DNA of 64,000 nucleotides. Source: Cycas panzhihuaensis. Lineage: Eukaryota; Cycadophyta. The stretch spans positions 117,125,741 to 117,189,740 of the forward strand of contig CM041465.1 in NCBI GenBank assembly GCA_023213395.1, given 5' to 3'. The first letter of the stretch is position 1. Every line of letters starts with the position of its first letter. The translations under genes and the position numbers were made by a program. Below, piece after piece: positions 34,321-45,767 of this stretch. The notes beneath the pieces are model-generated. The model had not been told where the DNA came from and did no database searches. It saw only the letters and a list, made by a program, of their open reading frames with translations.

Positions 34321-35510
34321 GAAGAAGAGTTCCGGGCGCCCTTCCCTTTGTCGCGGGAAGGGCGGGGATCAGGTGATCTTCCTCGGTTACGGTTGTTCTT
34401 GGTTTGGGGGTTGCGATCACGTTCCCCATGTTTAGGGAACGGATCCTTGTGAACAAGTTGGTCTAGATTAGGCCTTGAGGCCCGCTTGGGAGAGGAATCG
34501 CGTCGAGGGGCATCCTTTGGATCTTGGGCCTAGCGTGAATCGTCATGGAAGCAATCCCCATGAATGGAACACCACTTCTTCTCAAGCGGAGGGCCTGACC
34601 TTCTCGCTTGGGAGGATCGGGCGTTCCCATTCCCGGAAGAGGAGCTTGGGTAGTTTGTTGGACTTGTTTGTTTGAAGTAGGAGACGAAGGACCTTGAAGC
34701 TTGAGCTCCTTCATCGTGCGCTCGAGCAGGCGTATAGGCGAGTGAGGGGATCTAAGGTCCTCTCGGTAGGATGAGAGGAAGACCGCGTCGGCTGAGAAGG
34801 TTTAGCGTCTTTGGTAGGGGGTGGTGCCTCACAGCGTTGTGAGGGCTTAAGAGGTTTCTTGAGACCAGCTTGGATCTCAATAGCCTCTAACGCCAAGCAC
34901 TTGGCGATCGCGGAATCACACGTGGTTGCCCCCATCTTGAGGACTTCCACGTGGACTTCGGGACGAAGTGCATTGACAAACAGGTCCCGCTTCAGCTCCT
35001 CGGGCAAAGTCGCCTTGGTGGAGTGAAGCAGATCGTGGAATCGCGGCACAAAGTCACGATTCATCTCATCGTGACCTTGTTTGAGCGAGAGAAGGGATTT
35101 CATCCCGCTCTCGAATGGGCGAGCTACATCAAAATAATTGATGAACTCGTCCACCAATTCGGAATGAATAGGCGAGTGGGCGGGAGACGATAAAACCATT
35201 TAAGGGCGCCACCGCAAGGATCGAGGAAAGAGTTTCATCAAAATATGGTCGTAAGCCCGATGTCGATGCATGCCATAGAAACTACGGACATGCTCACGGG
35301 TCTTGCGACGAAGTCCCATCGAATCTAGGAACTTCAGGAGGATGGGGCGGCAAGTTGGTTCGCAACGCCTCAACCGAGAGAGGGGTTGACCTAAAGTCCA
35401 CGAAGGGGCGCGCCCTTGCCTGGACCGTAGGATCAACGAACGCCGTAGGTGGCGCGGAGGCGGATGGGGTAGGACACCCATCCTCCTTGAGGAACCACCC
35501 TGCGACAAGG
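34321..35510 (-). pseudogene. G2 gag capsid and nucleocapsid region
   Basis: The minus frame 35508-35200 ends in KTREHVRSFYGMHRHRAYDH, and 35199-34711 carries the gypsy capsid: LVDEFINYFDVARPFESGMK, MNRDFVPRFHDLLHSTKATL, KRDLFVNALRPEVHVEVLKM. A shifted frame near 34560 holds a CSIHG...H zinc-knuckle-like motif. A Lys/Arg/Ser-rich tail ends in NSSSSS at about 34325 and is joined directly to RT. No protease is found between them. Confidence 0.85.
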
Positions 35511-36567
35511 CGGGAAAAAGGGCGCCTGAAGGAGTCGATTCCCTTGCGAAGGCACAACGGATGGAACTGCATTAGATGGCGGACAAGAGGGATGCGGGCA
35601 GGTTACGCCCATACGCCACCGTGGGTGGGGCCATTCCGTATGGGTGTAGCGGATCCACCCCATAACAGAAGACGGCTTCCCCTACCCCAAGGTTGAGAAG
35701 TATACCGGGGAACGTAGAAAGAAGCACCAACGCTACTGGTTGGAGGATGCGTGGGAACGAATCCCACCGATCAAGTACGGAAGACTAGCAGGCAACTAGG
35801 CCTACTAGGAGCTGACATGTGCCGATTAGGGACGGCACATTAGTTGGATCAGAACGGGTATGCTAACCCCGGCTGAGGGACGGTCACACCGTGAGAAGGG
35901 CTTACGGCATTCGGGCCTTGATAAGGGATGGAAGGTGCCACACGTGCCCCATTGCAAGAAACGAATGGGGTGTACGCGTAGGCACGAAAGGGTTTGTTGT
36001 CACAGGAAAGGCGGACGAGGATGAAGCGTGAGGGGGAAGAGCAGAGGAGGAAGAGGCTTCCCTGCGCAGGACACCCTCAAGCCATTCGGGACGTGGTTGA
36101 GAGCATGCCGCACGGCGGCATCCGTCAAGAGCCTCAAGCACGTCAACAGGAGGAGTCCCCACATACCCATAAGAGGTGATCGGGACCTCGAACAAGGCAT
36201 GTCCATCTGAAGGTTCCTCATAAAAATCACCGACTGCGTGGCAATCCCCAGGAGGAACGGATCCCTCTATGGCGTGGGTAGAAGGATGGGGAGCACAAGA
36301 AAGGTGTTGATCGATCGGGTAGTAAAGGGTCGTCACCCTCTTGGGTGGACTCGGGAATGATGAAGGAAGAGCTTGGGTTTCCATAACCGAAGCGTGGTAG
36401 GTCCAATCGGAAGAGTACCCTTCCATAGTCGGATCAGGATCTGACGAGGCAAGAAGGCTATACTCGGGGTCTTCTAACAAAGGGGGTAGACCGCGCAAAC
36501 GACGAGAAAGCAGGCGCATGCAAGGTCGGCCAAGCGATGTCGGAAAAGAGAAGGAATGGTATAACAC
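35511..36567 (-). pseudogene. G2 gag N-terminal region
   Basis: The open frame 36567-35902 (221 codons) starts 128 bp after the 5' LTR with MLYHSFSFPTSLGRP. It matches the equivalent G1 region at 45650-45100 (LRGLPPLLEDPEYS against WGLPHLLEDSPYY; SSDWTYHAS against SDWAYHTY). After a frameshift, Pro-rich sequence corresponds to G1 44942-44652. This Ser/Pro-rich N-terminal extension is typical of gag in plant non-chromovirus gypsy elements. Confidence 0.8.
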
Positions 36568-36695
36568 GCGTTGGGGGCGCCCAACGTGGAGGTCGAGACA
36601 GTATAGAAAGGATCACACGAGTAGCGAAACCAACCGAAGAGAGCGAGACTAGCTCCCTTCTTGGCGGTCCCAGATGGTCGCCCGATGGGCCTTTC

Positions 36696-39208
36696 TGGGA
36701 TAACCATCGATGATAGCGCGGGAGAGATGGTGACGAAGCGGTGGGAAGTGGAACCTACAAGGCAAGCAACTACCACGCAGGCGCCTGCGTCTTGGAGCGA
36801 GTTCGTGGATCCGCAATGGAGTATGGCTACTCTTGGGTGAACCTTCACCACCTTGAGCGAAGGGAGAAGATACGTGGGGCAGAACCCGGGTTGACACGGG
36901 AGTAGGCCCCTCCACCCTTGGGTGGCGGAAGGGAGAGAAAGAACCTAACAAGGATAGGCCAAGAACAATCCTATGCAATCTAACCGGATATACGAGCGAT
37001 GCGAAGTGAAGCAATGCAGGCTAAGGAAGAGGGAGGAAGGGTAAGAGAAGAAGACTCCTACAACCTTCCCTACGAATAACAAAAGTACATGCAACAAGGC
37101 AAACAAATCGCAAACCAATACAAAAAAGGCAATTTTCCCTTTTAATCTTTCGATGTTCTAATTACTAGGAAAAGAATAAAGAAGGAAAAAGACCAGGTAG
37201 CGAAGGAAGCGGAGCGTGCACCGGGCCGAAGGCGTGAGAGATGGCGTAGCCTTCAGGAGGAGCACCCAACCACTCCGCGCAGCGTACCGGATGCGGGATG
37301 TAGCAGCGGGCGAAGAGGGGCTTCCTTACCTTCCCAGGAAAAATAAATGCGATCTAGAAGGAAGGAAAACGCTAATTAACAAATGAGATAGCATAAAATA
37401 TGACACATGCAAGGGACGCCTGGGTGGAAGGGGGCAGCAACGCTTCTCCGGCGTCCGAGTACATTGTAAGCAACAAAGGTCTCCCTCCGCCGAGGGGAGA
37501 CACCTATATGCAACACAAAGATCTAGCAATATATGTCTAACAACATAAACGAGAGTCTAAATGTACATGCATCGTTGTTAGTCCAATAAGGAAAATATCA
37601 AAGAAGAACGATCCAAATGAAAGGAAACAACAAGGTAAGCCTCGGAGTGGCCTCACCGCATAAATGGTGCCCAAACCTCTCCCCAAGAGCCACGGGCGTG
37701 AGGAGAAAGTCAAGACTCAAGGCCGGAAAACTACCGCAAGAAGGGGCAAGAAAGACCCAAAGACACCCACGGGGAACCGGATGCTACGGAGCAAACCGCA
37801 ACCGGGAGCAAAGGTGGAGCAGAACCCGCGTTTGGGGCCTATGGATGGCACCCAAACTGAATAAAGGATCCCAAATCACCGCAACTTGTGACAGTACCGG
37901 TTTGGGCAACCAAGGAGCCTTGAACCCTTGTTTGCAAGCCAAGGGTAGCAGGCGGGAGGGAGGCTTTGGAGGGCTTTGAGCCGCTTGGGGAGCGTGGAAG
38001 GTGGTGCGAATCCACCCAGCTCCGCCCAAAGCCTATGCAACCTCAACGCCACGCTCGACAAAGAACGCAGTAAGAAGCGGAGGGAGAGTGGTGCAGCCTC
38101 AAGAGGGAGGAAAACCAACTCTCAAGCAACGAATGAAAACAAATAAGTCAAGTGTAGATATCACCAAAACAAATACAAAGTGAAGAGTACCGAAAGGGAG
38201 GCAAGGGATTTTCTCCACCAAAGGCAAGAAGGGCCGGAACAAGCGACCCAGACTGAATAGAGCAGCCAGGGGCCCCTGCTATGGAGGTGGAACGGAAACA
38301 CCGCAAACGGGAGCTCGTGGATCGCCTGGTAGAAAGCAGGAAACTTCAAAGGAGCCTCTCCAAGGCGTTTGAGGGCCGAGAGAATGTCTCGAAGCCAAAG
38401 GAGAGTCAAGGCAGTATGAAGAGTGCAGTCCAGCTTGTTGCAAAGAGAGAGCAGAGCAGGAGAGTGTTCCTCTTGAGAGTCAATCCAAAAGTGAGCCAAA
38501 AAGATCCTTGAAAACGAGCCAAAAGATGTTTAAGTACTAAAGCAAAACCCTAAAGTACGCGAATAGGGCACGGCTGGGAGGGAGAAAAGGCGCGAACCAC
38601 GTGGCAGTTTCGCAATAAATGCGAAATTGCCACGGCGGATTTTAAAAAACAAACAGAGACAGTCGTCTGGAAACTTTAGCGATCTGCGAATATTCCAAAG
38701 TGATGGCTGAATCCGGCGATCAAGATCACGGCCAGACTGCCAAGATTACGGCAGTATGCACCAGAGACACAAATGGGGCCCACCAACCACCCAGTGGGGC
38801 AAACGGGAAAAGGCTAAAGGACAACTAAAACACCCACCCGGAGCAAACAAGCCAAGAAACGGGCCCACGAGGCGTAAATGGGACCCCAAATGAGGTGGCA
38901 AGCTAACCAAGCGACGATGAGACATCACACGGGTGGAGGTGGCGCAAACCCGGTGGATCCAGGAGAGAGGAGGGCAGATGCGGGAAGTAATACGGTCACC
39001 AAGGTGCCACACTCGCTAAGAGTGTGCCCCTGCTATAGTCGTCATAGGCTAAACATAGGTGTGGATGACGACCAGGCCACCCACAAAGTCATACGCATGC
39101 AAATATGTAAGCAGACAATCAGTACATAAAAGTGATGATAATGCCAGAGACATACCTGCACTTACCTGAGTCGGTGATTCCGTATCCATTCCCGGAAGCC
39201 GGGAAACA
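36696..39208 (-). mobile_element. G2 5' LTR (right copy)
   Basis: TGGGATAACC to GGGAAACA on the plus strand, 2,513 bp. In sense, transcription would start here and run leftward into gag. The primer site just after it (36695 leftward) does not clearly match a tRNA I know. Confidence 0.9.
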
Positions 39209-41622
39209 CCTGCTCATACCCAGATCTTGTGTCCTTTTCATAACATTTATGGGAATCCTTGCTCCTGATGTTTCATTTGGTCTAGCCTACACGTCACCTA
39301 AACTATCCCTAGCCACCTAGATAGGAGGGTCAGCCCCTCTTAGGCCTATCACATCTCCTTCTAGGGCTCCCAAAACCCTGGCCATTGCTATTTTAGCATT
39401 CTGGTCTCGCACCGTTGTAAACTAAGTGGTACCATAAAGTTTACCGTGGTACCGTGAAGTTTACTGCGGTGCAACTGTTGCACTTTTTTTTTTTATCCAC
39501 CGTGGCAATTCTCACTTTTTTCATAGAATTGCCATGTGGATAAGTGACCAACTCAGCCCTACCCAAACCCTAATCACTTTATTAGGGTTAGGATGGGTAT
39601 ATATCCTGAAAAGTACCTCATTTCACATCTCTTGCCTTAAAAATAACACGTTCAACTGCTGTAATTCTACTCTCTTCCTTCTCTCCTTCATAGGTACGCT
39701 TACAACACTACATTTTCTGCCATTCCAGCCTAGGATCCGCCTACAGCAGCTCTATCACATGGTAGGAAACTCTCCTCTAAGTATTTCTAAGTAAGATCTT
39801 CTCGTTTCTCCTTTAGTTTCACTTAGCAAGTGTCTTCCATAACTCTACTTTTGGGAATACCCTGCAAACCTTATAGGACCTGCCCTCATTCGTTGGTTGT
39901 AGGGGTAGATCTTCCCTTAACTCAGCCTAGTAGGTACCACTTACCTTGTTTTTATGTTTCAACACATATTTACTCCATTAGAGCTTGTCCAAAAGTATAT
40001 TTTCTTCCCTTTTTTGTCCTTTTGTTGTAAAAGGGATTGCTCTTTCTTATGTTTGGCTTCAAATACCTCAATTGCCTTCCCATTCTCCATTGGTTTTTCT
40101 TCAAGAAAGTTGTAGGAAAGGGTTTACAAGGACTGGGTGAAGGGAGTAAGGTGGTATCTTTCCCATTTAGACTTACTCCCCAAGGGCAAACCCCTTCCCA
40201 TCCTTCTTCTCTTGCACCCATGCTTTCCTTGAGCTAACTAAGAGTTGGTGAGATCTAAGCATGCACTAGATATCAGTGTATGCAGCCCTTGTTGTGCTGG
40301 TTCCAGGCCTTCACGCTCTTCCTTTGGGCCCTCTCTATGCCCTTAGCATTATCTAGCACCCATTTAGACCTTTGGTAAAGCTTGCATGGCAATTCACTGC
40401 CCGTAGCAACTCCGCTACTTAGGCATCTCTCCTACGTCCCGTAACATTCACTGTCATGCTTGTTTGTTGCTCATAGGCTATTACATAACCTTCATCTTCC
40501 TATATTTTAAGGCTGCGTGGAGATCCATTTATGGAGGGTTTTGCAATCCTGAGGCTAGCCCTTCCTTCTTGCTTGCCCCTTCTTGGAAGGGAAAACCACT
40601 TGTGGTTGCAGGTTTGAAGCAACGATTGTGAAGGGAAAGAATGTACGACTCTGGGTCAGTCTTCACCCTTCTTTCCTCTTATGTTTTATTTGCTTCTTTG
40701 TATGTTTTTTAGCTTTCTTTGCTTTTCTCGCTCTGTTTTGTCCTTTGTATGGGGAAGGTAAGGAAGCCCCTATTTTTCGCTCCAACTTTGGTTACACACC
40801 AACTAAAGATGAGAGGGTATACGTTGTGTGCAAGTGAGTTTTTCCGATCAACTGCTCCACCTCCCGGGTATGCATCATCTCTCTCCTTCCATTTCCTTGT
40901 CTTTTATGCTCTTATCAAGTATTTATTGCATTTGTTTAATAAGTCACACAAAGGTAAAAAGGGTAATAAACCAACTACTTGCATTTGCTTTGTGTAAGTG
41001 TGTTGCATGCTTATTTTTATAGGAAAAGGACATAATAGGGACTACACTCCTCCCCCCTTTTCCTACCTAGTCTGAAAGCACCCTTAGTTGCATTTCACTT
41101 AGCATGCATGCTTGAATGCACATAAGACACTTGTTCCCTTTTTTCCTCTTGGTCTCTTATCATTGAAAAGAAAAGAGAGAGAGGGAGAGTAGCTCTTAGT
41201 CACCCCTTTTTGCCATTCCTTTCCTTGGTTAGATTCACCTTAGGCTAGTTAGCCTAAGGGAAGCTAATCCACACTTGTCTTAGGCCCTTTACCTATAGTC
41301 CCTTATCTTACGTTCCTTTACCATAGGAACCCCTCCTTTGAGGGTCTCTCCTCCTCGCTTCCGGCCATCCAAGGGTAGGAGGACCTTACCCTTTGGGACT
41401 ATTCGAAGTACCCCTGTGTGTATCTCTCCTCTTAGAATCGAAAGTGAAAGCTACTCCAAGGAAGTTGGGCACCATCCGCGGGTCCCGAACTCGTGCTCCA
41501 GTACACAGACGCCCTGTGTGGTGTTCTTTTCTACTTATAGGTTTCCATCCATACCTTAGCATTAGTTGTTGACCACTCTAATTCCTACTAAGCATAGTGA
41601 CCATCCCGTAAATGTGATTCCA
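39209..41622 (+). mobile_element. Solo LTR of the G1 family, right piece
   Basis: Continues 27465-27798 after removal of G2. Includes the GTACCAT...AGTTTAC palindromic motif (39417-39470). It ends AATGTGATTCCA, matching the sense end of the G1 LTR (GGTGTGATTCCA, reverse complement of 45768 rightward). Total LTR length is about 2.75 kb, close to the 2.84 kb of the G1 right LTR. Short plus-strand frames (39534, 40583, 40719) are AT-rich, not conserved in the G1 LTRs, and not called. Confidence 0.8.
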
Positions 41623-41627
41623 AGAGT

Positions 41628-43270
41628 AAGGGCAATGTCCTTAGTCACCCTCATACACATGGCATTCCCTTCCTCAAAGTAAAGTAGGGCTTAGTCAATA
41701 AGAAGGGGCGAAGAAGAAGAAAATAAATTTAGGTCAGCTAAGGGTGACCCAATGGCTAAAACCTTCTAGTAATCAAGTTTATGGTGACCAGGGGGAAGAT
41801 TAGGTGTGGAGCCCACTAAATGCTCTAGTAAGACCTCGTCATTCTTAAAGTAATCTATCCCATGGATAGTTATACTTGGATAAGATGAGGAATGAGGGGT
41901 GGAAGGAGTGGTGGGACGATAGTGATCTACCCACCACTCAACATAGTCAAAAGACTCTTCATAAGAGTTAGAGGGTGACCTCCTATGATAGGTAACAAGA
42001 GGTTCCCTTGCCACCTCACTCGAGAAAAGTGATGAGGTAGAAGATGAAGCAATATTGGGGGTTGCACAAGAGACATGAGCAATTATATAAGACTCAAGAG
42101 GAGGATTGGGCTCCTCGATGGAAGAGTTTTTAGGTCATGAACTAAAATGAAGGGAGCACCCTCTGCTCGTGTTCAGGAGGGATATGGGATGAGGGAGGTC
42201 CTTATCCTCACCATCAGACTCATCATCGCTTAGCACAGTGAGGTACCCATAACTCCCTACGCTAACAGGGGTGAAACAAATAAGGTTGGAGGAAGAAGTG
42301 GAAGGGCCTTATTCTAGATAAGACACACTAGAAATATCGATAGAACAAGTGGAAGCATAGGCGGATGGGTCCTTGTTGCCCTTCGCCTAGTCACAAACCA
42401 CTTAATAGGATTGATGGGATTACTTGGTGGGAGGAGGATCCTAGGAAACAACCTTCATTCACCCTTCATAAACGAATTTAAGTTGCCCCCAATGGGATGA
42501 GGACATGGCTTCCATCTGGTCAAGCCATGGGCATCCCAACAAAAGGTTGTAATCTACGTCTATGTTGAGGACTACGATATCGGTGATGATAGTTTTATCC
42601 TTGAGAGTAAGAGGAATGGAGACCAACCCCGAGGGTATCTTTTCACTACCATCATGGCATTGACAATGCCACATGACCTGTTTGAGAGCTGATATACCTA
42701 ACTCTTATATGATTCACAAGGGCATAATATTGATGGAAGAATTGTTGTCTATAATAGTCCTTCGAAGGGTACATTCAGGTATGTCTATGGATATAGTCAA
42801 GGGGTAGTGCCATTGGTGTTCCCTTTTACCAGTTGGAAGGAGACCTTTAAGTTCGAACGAGATGATAAGTTCATAGCTTGGGACAACACCTAAGGCATGA
42901 ATGAAAGTGTCAACTAACCCTAAAGTCTTTAGGAGAAGAGCATGTTACTCTAGTCAGCTTCTTAAGATGTTTATGATGGACATCCCTGTAGCCACGATAT
43001 GAAGCTTGTCAATGATAGAGAAGGGCATCTCCTTCGCGGTAGGTTGGGAAATCACCCTTTGGGAATTATAACGAATGGGATGCACATGGACAGTCTTGGG
43101 AAGCAACAAGATCTCTGAAGGAGGATTCTCCAAAGGAGGATTGAGATGAGAAGAAGAAGAAGCATCGGTTGCTTCTTTAGTTACTTGGGATTAGGTCAAG
43201 GCATACAATGGTGCAGTCTCAAGCATTTGGATAACTCTCTTTCCCTTGTTTTGGGATCAAGCTGGGGAAG
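41628..43270 (-). pseudogene. G1 protease region and linker to RT
   Basis: Minus strand. The active site near 42750 reads TIIDNNSSINIMPL, resembling the DNGSS variant of plant gypsy proteases with Asn for Gly. The open frame 42674-42459 gives VVLNIDVDYNLLLGCPWLDQ, the conserved LLLGRPWL flap/C-terminal segment. A linker frame (42014-41766) runs to DIALTL at the solo-LTR junction and then into DKVIKVGVKC at 27464. Protease would mature gag and pol. Inactive because of stops (42700, 41768). Confidence 0.82.
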
Positions 43271-44400
43271 GAGTTCGATGGCGGGAATCAGAAGAGGAAG
43301 ATGAGTTCCTTACCCCCTTTCCCTTAGCTTACACAGGATGAGGGTTATGGGACCTTCCCTTATTTCGATTCCATCTTTGTTGAGTATGGCAATCCCGTTC
43401 CCCATGTTTGGGGAAAGGATCCTTATGAATGGGTTCATCTAGGATGGCTGTAAACACCCGTTTAGAGGAGGAATCATGATGCAGGGCAACTTTGGGGTGC
43501 TGCACCCTACATTGTGAGTCCTCATGAAAGCACTCCCCATGAATGGAACACCACTTCTTCTCTAAGAAAGAGTCTACCTTCCTTACTTGAGAAGCTTAGG
43601 TATTACTATCCTTGGGAGGTGCAACTTGAGAGGCTTGATGGACAGGTTTATGGGAAGTAGGCGATGAAGGCACTTAGAGTTTAAGTTCCTTCATCGTATG
43701 TTCAAAAGAATGTAGGGCAAAGGTCAAGGGGTCCAAGGTCTTCTCCGTAGAATGAGCTAAAGACCTAGGAGATTGTTGAGCTTTCGTGTCACGAGATAAA
43801 GTGGGTGCCTTATGTCATTGTAATGAACTAAGGGGCTTCTTGAGACTTGCTTAGATCTCAGTGGCCTTAAGAGCCAAATAGCTGGCTATGGCCAAGTCGT
43901 ATATTATTGCCCCCATCTTGAAGACATCAACATGGACTTTCGGGTGAAGAGTATTTACAAAAAGATCCCTTTTTAACTCCTTGGGCAAGGTTGCCTTCGT
44001 GGAGTGGAGAAGATCATAGAAACATCTCACAAAGTCACGATTCATTTCATTATGACCTTGTTTGAGGGATAAGAGAGACTTTATTCTACTCTTGAAGGGA
44101 TAGGCTATGTCAAAATAATTGACGAATTCATTAATAAGTTACTGAAACGAGTGGATGGAGTGTGCGGGAAGGTGATAGAACCATTTTAGGGCATCACCTT
44201 ATAGAGTGTGTGAGAAAAGTTTCATTAGAATGTGATTATATGCCCAATAGTCAATGCACACCATAGAAAAGCTTCTAATATGCTCTGTTAGGTCTTGAGA
44301 GGAGGTCTCGTCAAACTTGGGCATCTTAGGAGGGTGAGGCAGTAAGTTGGTTTTTAGCGCCTCTAGACAAAGGAGTTGACCTATAGTCCATGAAGGGACA
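43271..44400 (-). pseudogene. G1 gag capsid and nucleocapsid region
   Basis: Minus strand. Capsid segment 44045-43851: MNRDFVRCFYDLLHSTKATL, then KRDLFVNTLHPKVHVDVFKM, close to G2 35070-34930. The nucleocapsid has one zinc-knuckle-like motif, WCSIHGECFHEDSQC, near 43550, of the CxxHxxxxHxxxxC kind found in plant gypsy gag. A basic Ser-rich stretch near 43300 (GKGVRNSSSSS) leads to protease. Stops are frequent. Confidence 0.83.
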
Positions 44401-45767
44401 TGCCCTTGATTAGACCTAAGATCAACGAAGGGCGAAGGAGGAGGTGGGCAAGGGTGCCCAAACCCTCCTTAGGAAACTTGGCTTGAAAGGGGATACGAAC
44501 TTCCTCCTGCTTGATGGGAGGGGACTAATCATAAATGTGAAGAGATTGGAAAAGGAGCGGATGGGTAAGAAGGACCCATCCCTCCTTGAGGGTATGCCCC
44601 TCATTGAAAAGGGACTTGAGAGAAGGTGCCTTGAGAAGGGTCTTGTCCTCCTTACGAAAGTGCCACATAAGAAGAAGTATAAGGAGATGGAATAGAAGGG
44701 TGTGGAATTGGATTTTGGCCATATGGGCTGCCTATAGGTGGTGCAATACCATATGGATTTAAGGGATCTACCCCATAAATAGGGAGAGGATTCCCCTTAC
44801 CATACCCCCATGGTTGGGAAGTATATCTTGGGGGTACGTAGAGGGAGGAATCCCTAGGTTGAGTTAGGGAGTACATTGGGATTTGTCCCACACAGCTAGA
44901 AGTAGGGGGATACATAGGTCCCCTAGATCTAATGAGAGGCAAATAGACTACGGTCAGTTAGGGCCCAATCACTTGGTTAGAAGGAGGCATACTTAACCCA
45001 AGTTAGGAAGTGGGTACACCTCAGGTAGTCCCTAAGGGATGTGGGCCATAAGAAGAAGAAGACACAATAAAGGATAACCCCGTTGTGGATAAGGACATCG
45101 AATGGAATAAACACGGAGGCGTGGATGTGGAAGAGGGGAGCGCTATGCTTTACAAAATGCTATCCAACTATTTGGGATGTGGTTGGAGGCTAGCCACTTA
45201 GAAGCACTGATTAAGCACTTCTACCATATCCGCGAGAGGGGTATCTTTATGCTCATATGAGGTCGAAGGATCCTCATATGAAGCAGACCCTATGGGGTGA
45301 TCCTCATGGGCATCATCACTTGAATGGTGCTATCCCATGGGAGAAGAGCCTTCCACCTCGTGAGTGGAAAGGTGATGAACTTGTAGGTGTTCTTGGTCAC
45401 TCATGTAAAAGATAGGGTCCTCACCCTCTTGGGTGGGCCCTTCGAAAGAAGTAAAGGGTTGGTGGGATTTAGAAACATAGGTATGGTACGCCTAATCTGA
45501 AGGAAATCCCTCTATAGTTGATTTAGAATCAGACAATGGAAGGGGATAATAAGGAGAATCTTCCAACAAATGAGGGAGGCCTCATAAATGATGAGAGAAT
45601 CGTTGCATACAAGTCTCTCCTAAGGGTTCGAAGAAAAGGAGATGATAGGATGATAAACATTGGGGGTTGTCCAATGAATTAAGGAGGGCTATCAAAGCAG
45701 AAGTAGCACTAACAGAAAAGGGAATAAGATAGATCCCTTATTGATGAGTCTCCAATATGGTTGCCAG
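44401..45767 (-). pseudogene. G1 gag N-terminal region
   Basis: Minus strand, beginning just after the 5' LTR. Readable segments include HLWGLPHLLEDSPYYPLPLS near 45580, EDPIFYMSDQEHLQVHHL near 45400, and a Pro/Ser/Tyr-rich stretch 44942-44652 (PPTSSCVGQIPMYSLTQPRD). All have counterparts in G2 36567-35400. The primer site after the LTR (CTGGCAACCATATTGG in sense) is not confidently matched to a tRNA. Confidence 0.7.

Larger units (their letters stand above)
27799..39208 (-). mobile_element. G2: second Tat-type gypsy element, minus strand, GC-rich
   Basis: 11.4 kb with LTRs at 27799-30322 and 36696-39208. Its gag, RT, RNase H, integrase and second RNase H read on the minus strand and are clear relatives of G1. 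It is much richer in G+C and CpG than everything around it, with sharp edges at both LTR ends. It lacks a protease relative to G1 and also lacks the antisense ORF. Flanking 5-mers GCTGC (27794-27798) and CCTGC (39209-39213) differ by one base, and a longer duplicated stretch surrounds the insertion. Confidence 0.88.

Noticed and set aside
39534-41022. Several plus-strand frames of 60-92 codons
   Set aside because: They fall inside the solo LTR; composition is AT-rich and hydrophobic, and the equivalent G1 LTR regions do not keep them open.
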